In this document: one piece after another, positions 1-5,484 of the stretch
Position numbering within the stretch: the stretch's first letter is position 1
How the letters are laid out: each line of letters opens with the position of its first letter
IMG/VR virus record: IMGVR_UViG_3300027704_000221
Location: 1 to 20,059 of that record
DNA: 20,059 nt
Direction: 5' to 3' (one strand)
Source of the DNA: a virus
Made by a program: the position numbers and the translations under genes
Notes under the pieces: generated by a model
What the model saw: the letters and a program-made list of their open reading frames with translations, nothing else
The model's database searches: none
What the model was told of the DNA's origin: nothing

Positions 1-141
1 CTGTAGCAAGTCTTGTATGGATTGATATAACCACACCACCGGCATTAACACGACACTCATGACCCCTAGTACTGATAGTATGATACCCATCAGCACTATG
101 AACCCGCTAGTCTTTACCTTTATGAGTGTATCCTTAGTCAT
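1..141 (-). CDS. Small membrane protein, C-terminus outside the window
   Basis: Reading from the ATG at 139-141 to the window edge gives 47 residues with no stop. A short charged N-terminus (MTKDTLIKVK) is followed by a hydrophobic stretch from about residue 13 to 40, rich in Ile, Val, Leu and Met, which should make one or two membrane spans. The start lies 3 nt after the TAG of the preceding gene, and an AGGGG purine run sits just upstream of the ATG. I do not recognise the family. The gene continues the minus-strand operon of small genes and its end lies outside the window. Confidence 0.6.
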   Translation of the reverse strand, partial: MTKDTLIKVKTSGFIVLMGIILSVLGVMSVVLMPVVWLYQSIQDLLQ

Positions 142-144
142 GTT

Positions 145-282
145 CTACCCCTTTTCCATCAGTTCAGCGATACGTTCCTTCTGGCGTTGTATCTCTTCTG
201 CTTGATCAAGTATCTTATCCTTTTGACGTTCTATCTTGTTCCATGTCTTAGGGGTTATTACCTTCTTCTTAGGGTCTTTCAT
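145..282 (-). CDS. Short charged coiled-coil protein, unknown
   Basis: A 45-residue protein starting MKDPKKKVITPK and ending RIAELMEKG. The second half (residues 17-43) is a regular run of Glu, Gln, Lys and Ile with heptad-like spacing, so it is probably one coiled-coil helix. I chose the ATG at 282 because AAGGA lies at the right distance before it. A longer reading to 336 would overlap the upstream gene and has no ribosome site. It is packed between its neighbours with gaps of a few bases. Function unknown. Confidence 0.5.
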   Translation of the reverse strand: MKDPKKKVITPKTWNKIERQKDKILDQAEEIQRQKERIAELMEKG

Positions 283-290
283 TGTCTTCC

Positions 291-527
291 TTATAGTGTG
301 ACTTTGGTTATGTTTTCCATACGAAAACTTCTCCATCCCTTAGCATCAACGTCCCATACGCTTAGTACGTCTTCGTTGATTACTGTTACCCTACCACCTT
401 TCAGTGGAGGAGTGTCCTTTAGTGTACACCACATCACTCGTTCATCTCCGTCTATCTTGTTAAACGTCACTTCAGCCATGGTGTCTGTCAGAAGGTTCAC
501 TAGTGTACTGCGTTCAATTATACTCAT
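291..527 (-). CDS. WYL_2 / Sm-like SH3 beta-barrel family small phage protein
   Basis: A 78-residue protein with the pattern R..L...L......V.F.K.DG..R.M.CTL, then a loop, then VWDVDAKGWRSFRMENI. This matches the small phage family once called DUF2693 (WYL_2), predicted to fold as an SH3-like barrel and common in T4-like phages. The conserved cores are FNKIDGDERVMWCTL at about residues 22-36 and the WD...GWRSFR segment at about 58-69. Its function is not known; a host-takeover or nucleic-acid role is inference only. The ATG overlaps the TGA of the upstream gene (ATGA), implying coupled translation, and AAAGGA lies before it. Confidence 0.65.
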   Translation of the reverse strand: MSIIERSTLVNLLTDTMAEVTFNKIDGDERVMWCTLKDTPPLKGGRVTVINEDVLSVWDVDAKGWRSFRMENITKVTL

Positions 528-676
528 TCTATATTTTCCTTTATTACGTCTTTGTTATGTCTACGAAAGCGTTTGTTATACCCTCGTTTGATACTCTTCG
601 CTACCCCTGACTTTGTGAGGTAGCAATAGTATTTTCTTGCATCGGTGAGAGCGTCATACTCAGCCCCACCTTTCAT
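524..676 (-). CDS. Small basic conserved phage protein (MKGGAEYDAL type)
   Basis: A 50-residue reading frame starting MKGGAEYDALTDARKYY and ending in a basic stretch with KSIKRGYNKRFRRHNKD. The motif series KGGaEyDaLt..rkyy then iKR.yn.RFRr is one I recognise from many T4-like phages, where a protein of this size is annotated as hypothetical. A TTG at 695-697 in the same frame, overlapping the stop of the SET-domain gene, would extend it by seven residues and may be the true start, since the ATG has no clear ribosome site. Its TGA overlaps the ATG of the next gene. The basic C-terminus suggests nucleic-acid binding (inference). Confidence 0.65.
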   Translation of the reverse strand: MKGGAEYDALTDARKYYCYLTKSGVAKSIKRGYNKRFRRHNKDVIKENIE

Positions 677-693
677 TGGAATACGTTCTTTAC

Positions 694-984
694 TCAATTG
701 ACTTTATACTCCGTGTAGTATACCGTGATTTCATCACCAGCTTTGATGTCTCTAATCGCAATCATCTCTCTGAAATTAACTTGCTTGAGTATGAATGCAT
801 TAGGAGTCTCTGAATGATTGACAAACCCACCTAGTGGCGTTCTAATCAGATGTCCCTCAAAATCTACATGAGTCCATCCCAATCGTCTTGAGGGTTCTAT
901 GTCTGACTTTGCAAACAACCCTAGTCCTTCAATCTCACTGTTCTGTATGGTTACATCATACGGAAGCGGTCTATATGTACTCAT
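694..984 (-). CDS. SET-domain protein (putative lysine methyltransferase)
   Basis: A 96-residue protein that keeps the SET-domain signatures in order: GLGLFA at 20-25 (start of the SET fold), the NHSETPNA block at 56-63 (the NHS/C segment that helps bind S-adenosylmethionine and forms the pseudoknot), and DIKAGDEITVYY at 79-90 with the final tyrosine pair. Known SET enzymes methylate lysine side chains with S-adenosylmethionine. At under 100 residues this is close to a bare SET core without pre- or post-SET zinc modules. The ATG at 984 overlaps the upstream TGA (ATGA); the three-residue longer reading is less likely. The substrate is unknown; host ribosomal, chromatin or phage proteins are all possible. 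Confidence 0.75.
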   Translation of the reverse strand: MSTYRPLPYDVTIQNSEIEGLGLFAKSDIEPSRRLGWTHVDFEGHLIRTPLGGFVNHSETPNAFILKQVNFREMIAIRDIKAGDEITVYYTEYKVN

Positions 985-1154
985 TCTATCCATCCTACGA
1001 ATATGTTAATCATTATAAGGTATGCACATACAATGTTCGTTACCACTATGAATGTTCTGATAACAGATATACGATTTTCATTTGTAGCATCGTATCCGTC
1101 CTCTTCGTCAAAGGAACCTAGCGCATGTTTCCAAATTGTCCATAGTTTCTTCAT
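981..1154 (-). CDS. Small membrane-anchored conserved phage protein
   Basis: A 57-residue protein: MKKLWTIWKHALGSFDEEDGYD, then a hydrophobic stretch of about residues 34-53 (VIRTFIVV...CAYLIMINIFV) that should span the membrane once. The N-terminal kKLWxIWKhALGSF pattern followed by a single span is familiar from small hypothetical proteins of marine T4-like phages. The start lies 2 nt after the TGA of the preceding gene, and its own TGA overlaps the ATG of the SET gene. Function unknown. Confidence 0.6.
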   Translation of the reverse strand: MKKLWTIWKHALGSFDEEDGYDATNENRISVIRTFIVVTNIVCAYLIMINIFVGWIE

Positions 1155-1156
1155 CG

Positions 1157-1420
1157 TCACGGCTTATAGTGAGTTTCGTATAATCTTTCTAGTTTATCAA
1201 GGTCTGGGTGACTGTGTATCCACTGTCCTGTACATGGGTCAAACTCTTCTCTGAACCATGCGTCCATCTTGTCGTTTCCTGTGGATATTGATACATCCAC
1301 CTTCTTACATTCATTATCAAACTCTGTGTCTGATATAATAGACGTAGCTTGAACCTCGTATGCATATGCAGCCATACAAATTCTAATGCGGCGTCTTATT
1401 TCTTCTGACTTTCTGTCCAT
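1157..1420 (-). CDS. Conserved phage protein, helical (YAYE...SDxEFD motif)
   Basis: An 87-residue protein. The core RIRICMAAYAYEVQATSI, ISDTEFD, then TGNDKMDAWFREEFDPCTGQWIHSHPDLDKLERLY, is a pattern I know from hypothetical proteins of marine T4-like phages. The helix plus 'iSDxEFD' segment recalls the Ia domain of NAD-dependent DNA ligases, which binds NMN, but no other ligase part is present, so the similarity may be superficial. I favour the ATG at 1420, with GGA six bases upstream, over a TTG 18 nt earlier. The gene overlaps a 36-residue frame at its start and ends 2 nt before the next ATG. Confidence 0.65.
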   Translation of the reverse strand: MDRKSEEIRRRIRICMAAYAYEVQATSIISDTEFDNECKKVDVSISTGNDKMDAWFREEFDPCTGQWIHSHPDLDKLERLYETHYKP

Positions 1421-1506
1421 CTGCGTTCCATCAACCAATGTGTTACATCGTCACAAGGGTCGTCTACACCTTGCCATTGTACTGAATAACCTCTCCAGTG
1501 TTCCAT
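1396..1506 (-). CDS. Very small Trp-rich protein, unknown
   Basis: A 36-residue frame starting MEHWRGYSVQWQGVDDP and ending WTESQKK, with five tryptophans. It bridges the gap between the genes at 1464-1670 and 1157-1420, overlapping each by 25 to 43 nt. Its composition (QWQGVDDPCDDVTHWL) looks like a real small folded domain rather than noise, but it has only a weak purine run before the ATG and I cannot place the family. It is the best candidate for the bases between its neighbours, which are otherwise unused. Confidence 0.4.
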   Translation of the reverse strand: MEHWRGYSVQWQGVDDPCDDVTHWLMERRWTESQKK

Positions 1507-1670
1507 CTCTTGGCGTGTTCCTTTGCTTCTTCCCTACTTGAAAATAATCTAGGGGGTGAATCTTGTCGGGTTATCTGTCCGTCCAAGGCATACTCGCCAA
1601 CGTCTATCTGTACTCTTACAGCGTAATACCCACTCCAGATGGCTTTGGGTGTTTCAGTTGCTAAAGACAT
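1464..1670 (-). CDS. Small hypothetical protein
   Basis: A 68-residue protein with a probable beta-rich first half (WSGYYAVRVQIDVGEYALDGQI) and a helical SREEAKEHAKRWNTG stretch resembling the 'S.eeA...A..wn' ends of small phage proteins that bind or pack against nucleic acids. A good AGGAG lies seven bases before the ATG at 1670, inside the end of the preceding gene, so translation should be coupled. Function not recognised. Confidence 0.55.
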   Translation of the reverse strand: MSLATETPKAIWSGYYAVRVQIDVGEYALDGQITRQDSPPRLFSSREEAKEHAKRWNTGEVIQYNGKV

Positions 1671-1810
1671 ATCTTTTCTCCTGTATTGATCGCTTTCGCA
1701 ACCGAAATAGCAAGATGTTTATAGGATGTCTGAATGACTAACCTATTCTTATAGTAGACAACGTACCTCTGTCTGTTGTCCAACTGATATGCTCTTGCCT
1801 CATTTACCAT
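1661..1810 (-). CDS. Small hypothetical protein, first gene of its unit, possibly leaderless
   Basis: A 49-residue frame, MVNEARAYQLDNRQRYVVYYKN through AINTGEKICL, whose stop overlaps the next gene by ten bases. The layout (beta strand RYVVYYKNRLVIQTS, then helix HLAISVAKAINTG) resembles a small single-domain protein. It is the first gene after a TTGACA-N17-TACAAT promoter, but the -10 box ends only three bases before the ATG. A transcript from it would therefore start at or inside the start codon. Either the mRNA is leaderless or initiation uses a later codon such as the in-frame TTG at residue 10. Function unknown. Confidence 0.5.
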   Translation of the reverse strand: MVNEARAYQLDNRQRYVVYYKNRLVIQTSYKHLAISVAKAINTGEKICL

Positions 1811-1813
1811 ACT

Positions 1814-1842
1814 ATTGTAACACTAAAAAGTCCCTTTGTCAA
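1814..1842 (-). promoter_or_regulatory. Sigma70-type promoter for the 1810-to-1 operon
   Basis: On the minus strand TTGACA (1837-1842) is followed, 17 bp later, by TACAAT (1814-1819). The -35 is perfect, the -10 has five of six consensus bases, and the spacing is optimal. It starts directly after the stop of the 1843-2022 gene and points into the chain of small genes that runs to the window's left edge. It lacks the dyad seen in the promoters near 5470, 8340, 9380 and 9706. Confidence 0.75.
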
Positions 1843-2022
1843 CTACTTTTTATATTTAGTTCTTAGGTATGCTGTACGTCTTCTTACACGATACAACCAC
1901 ACCTTATACACTACCCAATACATCGGGTATACCAGCGGGATACCATAACTACGGCGTCCACTTACTACAAGGACATGCCATATCCACGACTTGCCGATTC
2001 TGGTGAATCCAACGATACCCAC
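1843..2022 (-). CDS. Small basic, aromatic-rich protein (GTG start)
   Basis: A 59-residue frame that opens with GTG directly after the stop of the preceding gene and closes at the next promoter. The protein has a hydrophobic, Trp- and Tyr-rich middle (SWIWHVLVV, YPMYWVVYKVWLY) and a strongly basic end (RVRRRTAYLRTKYKK), so it may sit on the membrane. No strong ribosome site precedes the GTG; coupling to the upstream gene could explain initiation. It fills a 180-base stretch that would otherwise be empty. Not recognised. Confidence 0.45.
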   Translation of the reverse strand: MGIVGFTRIGKSWIWHVLVVSGRRSYGIPLVYPMYWVVYKVWLYRVRRRTAYLRTKYKK

Positions 2023-2247
2023 TTACACCATAATCTTTTCTTTGTATTCATCCCACTTGCGTTCTATATTATATAGCGTCACATGTAAGTCATTAAGGTC
2101 TTGTTCTGATAACGACTCCATACACATATCGTATCTCGGCTCTGGATCACCTAGATGATCTCCCACTCTATGCATCAACTCTGTGAGCAAGTCACATGTC
2201 TCAAACTCATCGAGCGATACAGTCACCTGTACTGCAATATTACTCAT
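2023..2247 (-). CDS. Small acidic helical protein, unknown
   Basis: A 74-residue acidic protein (MSNIAVQVTVSLDEFET...IERKWDEYKEKIMV), apparently a short strand followed by two or three helices. It is joined to the upstream gene by an ATGA overlap with a GAGG ten bases before the ATG. I recognise no family; it is typical of small early T4-like phage genes. Confidence 0.6.
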   Translation of the reverse strand: MSNIAVQVTVSLDEFETCDLLTELMHRVGDHLGDPEPRYDMCMESLSEQDLNDLHVTLYNIERKWDEYKEKIMV

Positions 2248-2462
2248 ATTACTATAACCTCACCTTCTGTCTCAATCCATACCTTTGCACCACATGATAG
2301 GGGCTTGTCTGGACTATACACGACTTTACTGTCGCCCTTGATATGAACCTCGTGTCCATACCGATTCTCTTTGTACGTCTTAGCAGTGATTACTGGTTCA
2401 CGTTTTCCGCTTTTTGCGTTGCTTTTTATTATGTGCTGGTTTATGTGTATCTTCGTCTTCAC
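2244..2462 (-). CDS. Conserved marine-phage protein (INQHIIKSN...GHEVHI type)
   Basis: A 72-residue beta-rich protein. Three motifs in a row, KIHINQHIIKSNAKSG, EPVITAKTYKENRYGHEVHI and YSPDKPLSCGAKVWIET, are ones I know from a highly conserved hypothetical family in marine cyanophages and related T4-like phages. No enzyme activity is known for it. Translation starts at GTG (2460-2462), supported by GGAG seven bases upstream, and the gene overlaps the 3' end of the upstream gene by 65 nt. Its conservation suggests a core role in these phages, but none is established. Confidence 0.7.
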   Translation of the reverse strand: MKTKIHINQHIIKSNAKSGKREPVITAKTYKENRYGHEVHIKGDSKVVYSPDKPLSCGAKVWIETEGEVIVI

Positions 2463-2646
2463 TTACACTCTCCTCTGGTCTGGGCAACTTTCGCCATGCT
2501 TCTGTATATAGACAAAACTTCTCGTGTCCACTTGTTGACTTATAAGTGAACTGAGCAGATAGTTTCTCAAGTACCTCGCCCTCACGCCTTCCATTGAGTC
2601 CACATGTATGTTCTATCCAATCCCCGACATCTGGTTTTTTAGCCAC
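2398..2646 (-). CDS. Small conserved phage protein (VGDWIEHTCG type)
   Basis: An 82-residue protein with VGDWIEHTCGLNGRREGEV, then LSAQFTYKST and EAWRKLPRPEE, and a charged tail ending NKKQRKKRKT. The vGdWIe...GreGeV..i...qF.y opening resembles small SH3/KOW-like beta barrels. The family looks familiar from marine T4-like phages but has no known function. It starts at GTG (2644-2646), directly after the stop of the upstream gene, so start choice relies on coupling. The basic tail overlaps the next gene in another frame. Confidence 0.6.
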   Translation of the reverse strand: MAKKPDVGDWIEHTCGLNGRREGEVLEKLSAQFTYKSTSGHEKFCLYTEAWRKLPRPEESVSEDEDTHKPAHNKKQRKKRKT

Positions 2647-2883
2647 TTAACTATACTCATCCAAGTTATAGTGCTTCTTATGAGACTCATACATCTTATC
2701 TGAATGTGCATCCAGCAAGTTTGCAAATCCATGCAAAGCTGTGTGTATGGAGTCAGCATCAGGTGATGTGATTTCTCCATCATACATCATATCGGCATAG
2801 TTTTTTAAGATTGTTGTAAAGTGTCCGATTTGCATGATTTCTTGTTCAATGTCAAATCTATCTACAGGTATTAAGGCCGGCAT
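2647..2883 (-). CDS. Small helical conserved phage protein (FDIEQ type)
   Basis: A 78-residue protein starting MPALIPVDRFDIEQEIMQIGHF, which resembles the widespread phage family with an 'FDIEqaIm' N-terminus followed by helices (ILKNYADMMYD, HTALHGFANLLDAHSDKMYESHKKHY). I took the ATG at 2883, which has GGAG seven bases upstream. The frame stays open to 3066, but that extension would overlap the preceding gene by 200 nt and has no family match. Its 5' end overlaps the upstream gene by 26 nt. Function unknown. Confidence 0.6.
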   Translation of the reverse strand: MPALIPVDRFDIEQEIMQIGHFTTILKNYADMMYDGEITSPDADSIHTALHGFANLLDAHSDKMYESHKKHYNLDEYS

Positions 2884-3250
2884 ATCGGTACTCCAATTCA
2901 TATTGCATTGCTGTTTTAATTGATGGGTTGATGGCGGTGACGTTACTAAGAACTGCTTCGATGTGGCTTTCTGACATGTCCATAAGTTTCTTATAATGTA
3001 ATGGTTCTGATCCATCCTTACCATAAGACCCCCATTCACACGCTTCACGAATGTCATCATGGGCATGGTTTATAGTGACTGTTAGATATTCCTCATCACC
3101 GTTAGCACTAGAGCGTATATAGTCTAGTCCACCATCAATGATGTATTCTTTACCATTAGTATCTGTATGTGTAACATAGTCATGTCTGTGCCGACTTGTT
3201 ATTACAGTACCATCTGGTGTTTTGAGTGCATTTCTAAGAATACCGCTCAT
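2858..3250 (-). CDS. Conserved T4-like phage protein (SRHRHDYVTHTD family)
   Basis: A 130-residue protein: LRNALKTPDGTVITSRHRHDYVTHTD, then GKEYIIDGGLDYIRSS, then a TINHAHDDIREACEWGSYGKDG block and a helical C-terminus (SESHIEAVLSNV...YELEYR). This is a widely conserved hypothetical protein of T4-like phages of enterobacteria and marine hosts. The His-rich SRHRHDYVTH stretch near residues 19-28 could bind metal, though no function is established. It is the first gene behind the promoter at 3280-3308, giving a leader of about 25 bases containing a GGAG site. Confidence 0.75.
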   Translation of the reverse strand: MSGILRNALKTPDGTVITSRHRHDYVTHTDTNGKEYIIDGGLDYIRSSANGDEEYLTVTINHAHDDIREACEWGSYGKDGSEPLHYKKLMDMSESHIEAVLSNVTAINPSIKTAMQYELEYRYAGLNTCR

Positions 3251-3279
3251 ATTTCTCTCCAGTTGTTATTACAGTATCT

Positions 3280-3308
3280 ATTATACTACATTACTGGGGG
3301 CTTGTCAA
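3280..3308 (-). promoter_or_regulatory. Consensus sigma70 promoter
   Basis: TTGACA (3303-3308) and TATAAT (3280-3285) on the minus strand are both perfect and 17 bp apart. Transcription should start near 3273 and serve the genes from 3250 downward. It sits five bases after the stop of the iscA-like gene, so it separates the iron-sulfur unit from the small-gene unit. The spacer is C-rich and has no dyad, unlike four other promoters here. Confidence 0.85.
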
Positions 3309-3313
3309 GGGGT

Positions 3314-3634
3314 TTATATTGTAAAACTTTCTCCACATCCACATGAAGCCTTCACATTAGGGTTATTGTACTCAAATCCTTCATTCAGTCCTTGTCGTAC
3401 ATAGTCTAATTCAGTACCATTGAGTGCTATTAGACTCTTAGGGTCTAAGAAGAACTTGAGTCCATCGTTCTCTATGACTGTATCCGTACTATCCAACTCA
3501 CTCACAAACTCCAGTACATATGCATACCCATTACAACCAGATGTTCTCACACCAAGTCGTATACCCAAGGTATTCTCTCTCTGGTACATATGTTCGTGCA
3601 TCTTGGCAAGTGCTGGTGGTGTTAGTGTTACCAT
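3314..3634 (-). CDS. iscA: A-type iron-sulfur carrier protein, IscA/ErpA family
   Basis: A 106-residue protein of the A-type carrier (HesB/IscA/ErpA) family, the usual length. The three cluster-binding cysteines are present: Cys34 in TSGCNGYAY, and Cys98 and Cys100 in NPNVKASCGCGESF. The family receives Fe-S clusters from a scaffold such as IscU and hands them to target proteins. Its ATG overlaps the end of the iscU-like gene by seven bases, so both are made together, probably from the same transcript. A-type carriers are known in some marine phages; the scaffold beside it is less usual. Whether it acts like IscA, ErpA or SufA cannot be decided by eye. Confidence 0.9.
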   Translation of the reverse strand: MVTLTPPALAKMHEHMYQRENTLGIRLGVRTSGCNGYAYVLEFVSELDSTDTVIENDGLKFFLDPKSLIALNGTELDYVRQGLNEGFEYNNPNVKASCGCGESFTI

Positions 3635-4050
3635 CTTATGTCTCTACTCCATTCAGAATCGTCTTTCTTGAGCGCATCCTGTTTCCCTTGATAATCCTTT
3701 ATCGCTGCTTTGATAGCATCCTCTGCTAATACACTACAATGTATCTTAACAGGTGGTAATGCAAGTTCTTCTGCAAGTTCCATGTTCTTTATCTCCCCTG
3801 CCCTCTCTATAGTCATCCCCTTCACCCACTCTGTGAGCAATGATGATGAGGCGATTGCACTACCACACCCATACGTCTTGAACTTAGCATCAGTGATGAT
3901 ACCCTGTTCAACTTGTATCTGTAGTTTCATTACATCACCACAAGCGGGAGCGCCAACCATACCCGTTCCGACATTAACGTCCTCAGAATCCATAATCCCC
4001 ACGTTACGAGGATTTTCGTAATGGTCTAACACTTTTTCACTATAAGCCAT
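3628..4050 (-). CDS. iscU: Iron-sulfur cluster scaffold protein, IscU family
   Basis: A 140-residue IscU-type scaffold of normal length. Conserved features are all present: ENPRNVG near the N-terminus, Cys37 and Asp39 in APACGDVM, Cys62 in TYGCGSAIASSSLLTEW, the LPPVK motif (98-102) that the HscA chaperone reads in bacterial IscU, and His104-Cys105. IscU holds nascent 2Fe-2S clusters made with sulfur from IscS. No iscS, hscA or ferredoxin gene is in the window, so it would have to work with host partners; the intact LPPVK fits that. AAGGAG lies seven bases before the ATG. It follows the 457-residue gene by 16 bases and overlaps the iscA-like gene. Confidence 0.92.
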   Translation of the reverse strand: MAYSEKVLDHYENPRNVGIMDSEDVNVGTGMVGAPACGDVMKLQIQVEQGIITDAKFKTYGCGSAIASSSLLTEWVKGMTIERAGEIKNMELAEELALPPVKIHCSVLAEDAIKAAIKDYQGKQDALKKDDSEWSRDIRW

Positions 4051-4066
4051 GTTATGACTCCTTTAG

Positions 4067-5440
4067 TTAAGATATTTTTAGAAATGGCCCTGCTGTTTCG
4101 TACTGTTTCTTTGCACCATAATAGAGTATTGATAGGAAATCTTCAAGTTTACCTCTTTGATCTATGGTTTTCAATATAGTCAACCACTGAAAACACTGAA
4201 GTTTAGCAGATAGTTGTGATGCAACACGATTGTTCTCTTTTTCTAGTTCAACAACTCTTCGTATCGTGTCTTCCCAATCATCAGAACCAAAATCTATGGT
4301 ACTACCACCGATAGTCAAACTAGACAGTTTCTTTTGTTCTAGGACATACGATTTGATATTACTTTCAGAGAACTTTCCTACTGCTGGTATTTGTGAACCC
4401 ATTCTTCTTTTTAAACCAACTGTAGAGAGGAATGGATCAATCGCTTCTTTAGACGATACTTTACCTAGTTTCGCTGCAGCGCCCTGTCCTGTCATATCCA
4501 TTTGTGTAGACTCACGAACACCACCAGAGAATGCACGAACCTGTACGTTCACCTCTTTACCTCCAACATTAATTTTAAATGCAAGTTCTCCTGTGTTGAA
4601 CTCATCATTCCTTGCAAGGTCGAGGTTTAGTTTGATACTGTCTCTGATTATTGATATGTCACTAATGGTGTTTAGTGTTGTTACATTGGTTTCTTCTAAT
4701 GATGCAAACTTACCTAGTTTCTTCAGTGAAATGCCAATCAACTCTCTCTTGATAAAAAGTCTTCGCATATAGTTGTTGAGCATGTCAAGTTTCTGTTTCG
4801 GGCTAAGTTTAAAATCTCCGATTGTCTTCAACTCAGTCATTATTCTTGCTTTTTGTTGTATCTTCACAAGATATATGTCAGCAGGGTTCCAAGAGTCTTT
4901 TGTAGATACTCCACACTTGTTAATTGCAATACCTTCCAAATAAGGCATGATACCCTTATCTCTAGAGTATTCATATCCTCTATTCGAACCCAACCATTTT
5001 TTTAGTGATGATGCTTGCATTTCAAAAGTGGTATGCCATGCATCATCGTATTTTGGATATATCTTTGCAATCAAGTCGCCAGTCGGCATTCCTCTACCAT
5101 CAATGAACTGTTCACATACAAATCGTGTTGCGTTTTCTTGCATTGCAGTATCAGCAGCGTTCATGTTGGAACCACCAGCACCAGAACCATTACCAAAAGA
5201 TATGTTCAAATTCTTTATGTCGAATTGAGCTGTCATTTTTCTTTTAATGCTAGCAATATTATCTTTCTTCTCGACTGTCCTTGGAATCTTAATAACATTA
5301 AAATCTTTTGTGGGGTCAAGAACTATAGTCTCTCCATAGTTCTTATTTACAAATTCATACACTGATGCAGCAGACTCAGAAGACTTCTTTTTCTTCTTTA
5401 GAATCTCATTTGTATTTTTTGGACGAAAATTGAATGCCAT
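4067..5440 (-). CDS. Large conserved protein of unknown function, early/late promoter
   Basis: A 457-residue soluble protein with no membrane span. It opens with NFRPKNTNEILKKKKKSS, has a glycine-rich SFGNGSGAGG segment near residue 80, a RDKGIMPYLEG...KDSWNPADIYLV block around 160-190, and a helical C-terminal half. I have seen this NFRPK/GNGSG/WNPADI arrangement in hypothetical proteins of marine T4-like phages but know no function. The WNPADI block loosely recalls the 'PxDI' strand of PD-(D/E)XK nucleases; without a clear second catalytic lysine that is a guess. It has its own promoter region with a TATAAATA late box, and AAGGAG before the ATG. Being upstream of iscU may be chance or may mark a shared job. 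Confidence 0.75.
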   Translation of the reverse strand: MAFNFRPKNTNEILKKKKKSSESAASVYEFVNKNYGETIVLDPTKDFNVIKIPRTVEKKDNIASIKRKMTAQFDIKNLNISFGNGSGAGGSNMNAADTAMQENATRFVCEQFIDGRGMPTGDLIAKIYPKYDDAWHTTFEMQASSLKKWLGSNRGYEYSRDKGIMPYLEGIAINKCGVSTKDSWNPADIYLVKIQQKARIMTELKTIGDFKLSPKQKLDMLNNYMRRLFIKRELIGISLKKLGKFASLEETNVTTLNTISDISIIRDSIKLNLDLARNDEFNTGELAFKINVGGKEVNVQVRAFSGGVRESTQMDMTGQGAAAKLGKVSSKEAIDPFLSTVGLKRRMGSQIPAVGKFSESNIKSYVLEQKKLSSLTIGGSTIDFGSDDWEDTIRRVVELEKENNRVASQLSAKLQCFQWLTILKTIDQRGKLEDFLSILYYGAKKQYETAGPFLKIS

Positions 5441-5458
5441 GTATAATCTCCTTACAAG

Positions 5459-5466
5459 TATTTATA
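5459..5466 (-). promoter_or_regulatory. T4-late-type promoter box TATAAATA
   Basis: TATAAATA on the minus strand, the consensus -10 element of T4-like late promoters (read by the phage sigma factor gp55 in T4). It lies 18 bases before the ATG of the 457-residue gene, with AAGGAG between. It also serves as a possible sigma70 -10 (TATAAA) directly beside the dyad at 5468-5482, and a second sigma70 reading exists upstream (TTGACA at 5496-5501, TACAGT at 5473-5478, spacing 17). The gene may thus be expressed both early and late. Confidence 0.6.
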
Positions 5467-5467
5467 C

Positions 5468-5482
5468 ATGTTACTGTAACAT
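5468..5482. promoter_or_regulatory. Operator-like dyad, copy D
   Basis: ATGTTACAGTAACAT (minus strand), a 15-bp palindrome with 7-bp arms around one central base. It fits the pattern WTGTT-N5-AACAW found at three other promoters and lies one base upstream of the TATAAA/TATAAATA box, exactly as copy A lies one base upstream of its TATAAT. Confidence 0.5.
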
Positions 5483-5484
5483 AA

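Noticed and set aside
4230-4772. Plus-strand open frame of 180 codons inside the 457-residue gene
   Set aside because: No start context and a Ser/Leu-rich composition; it lies wholly within a minus-strand gene with a good promoter and ribosome site.
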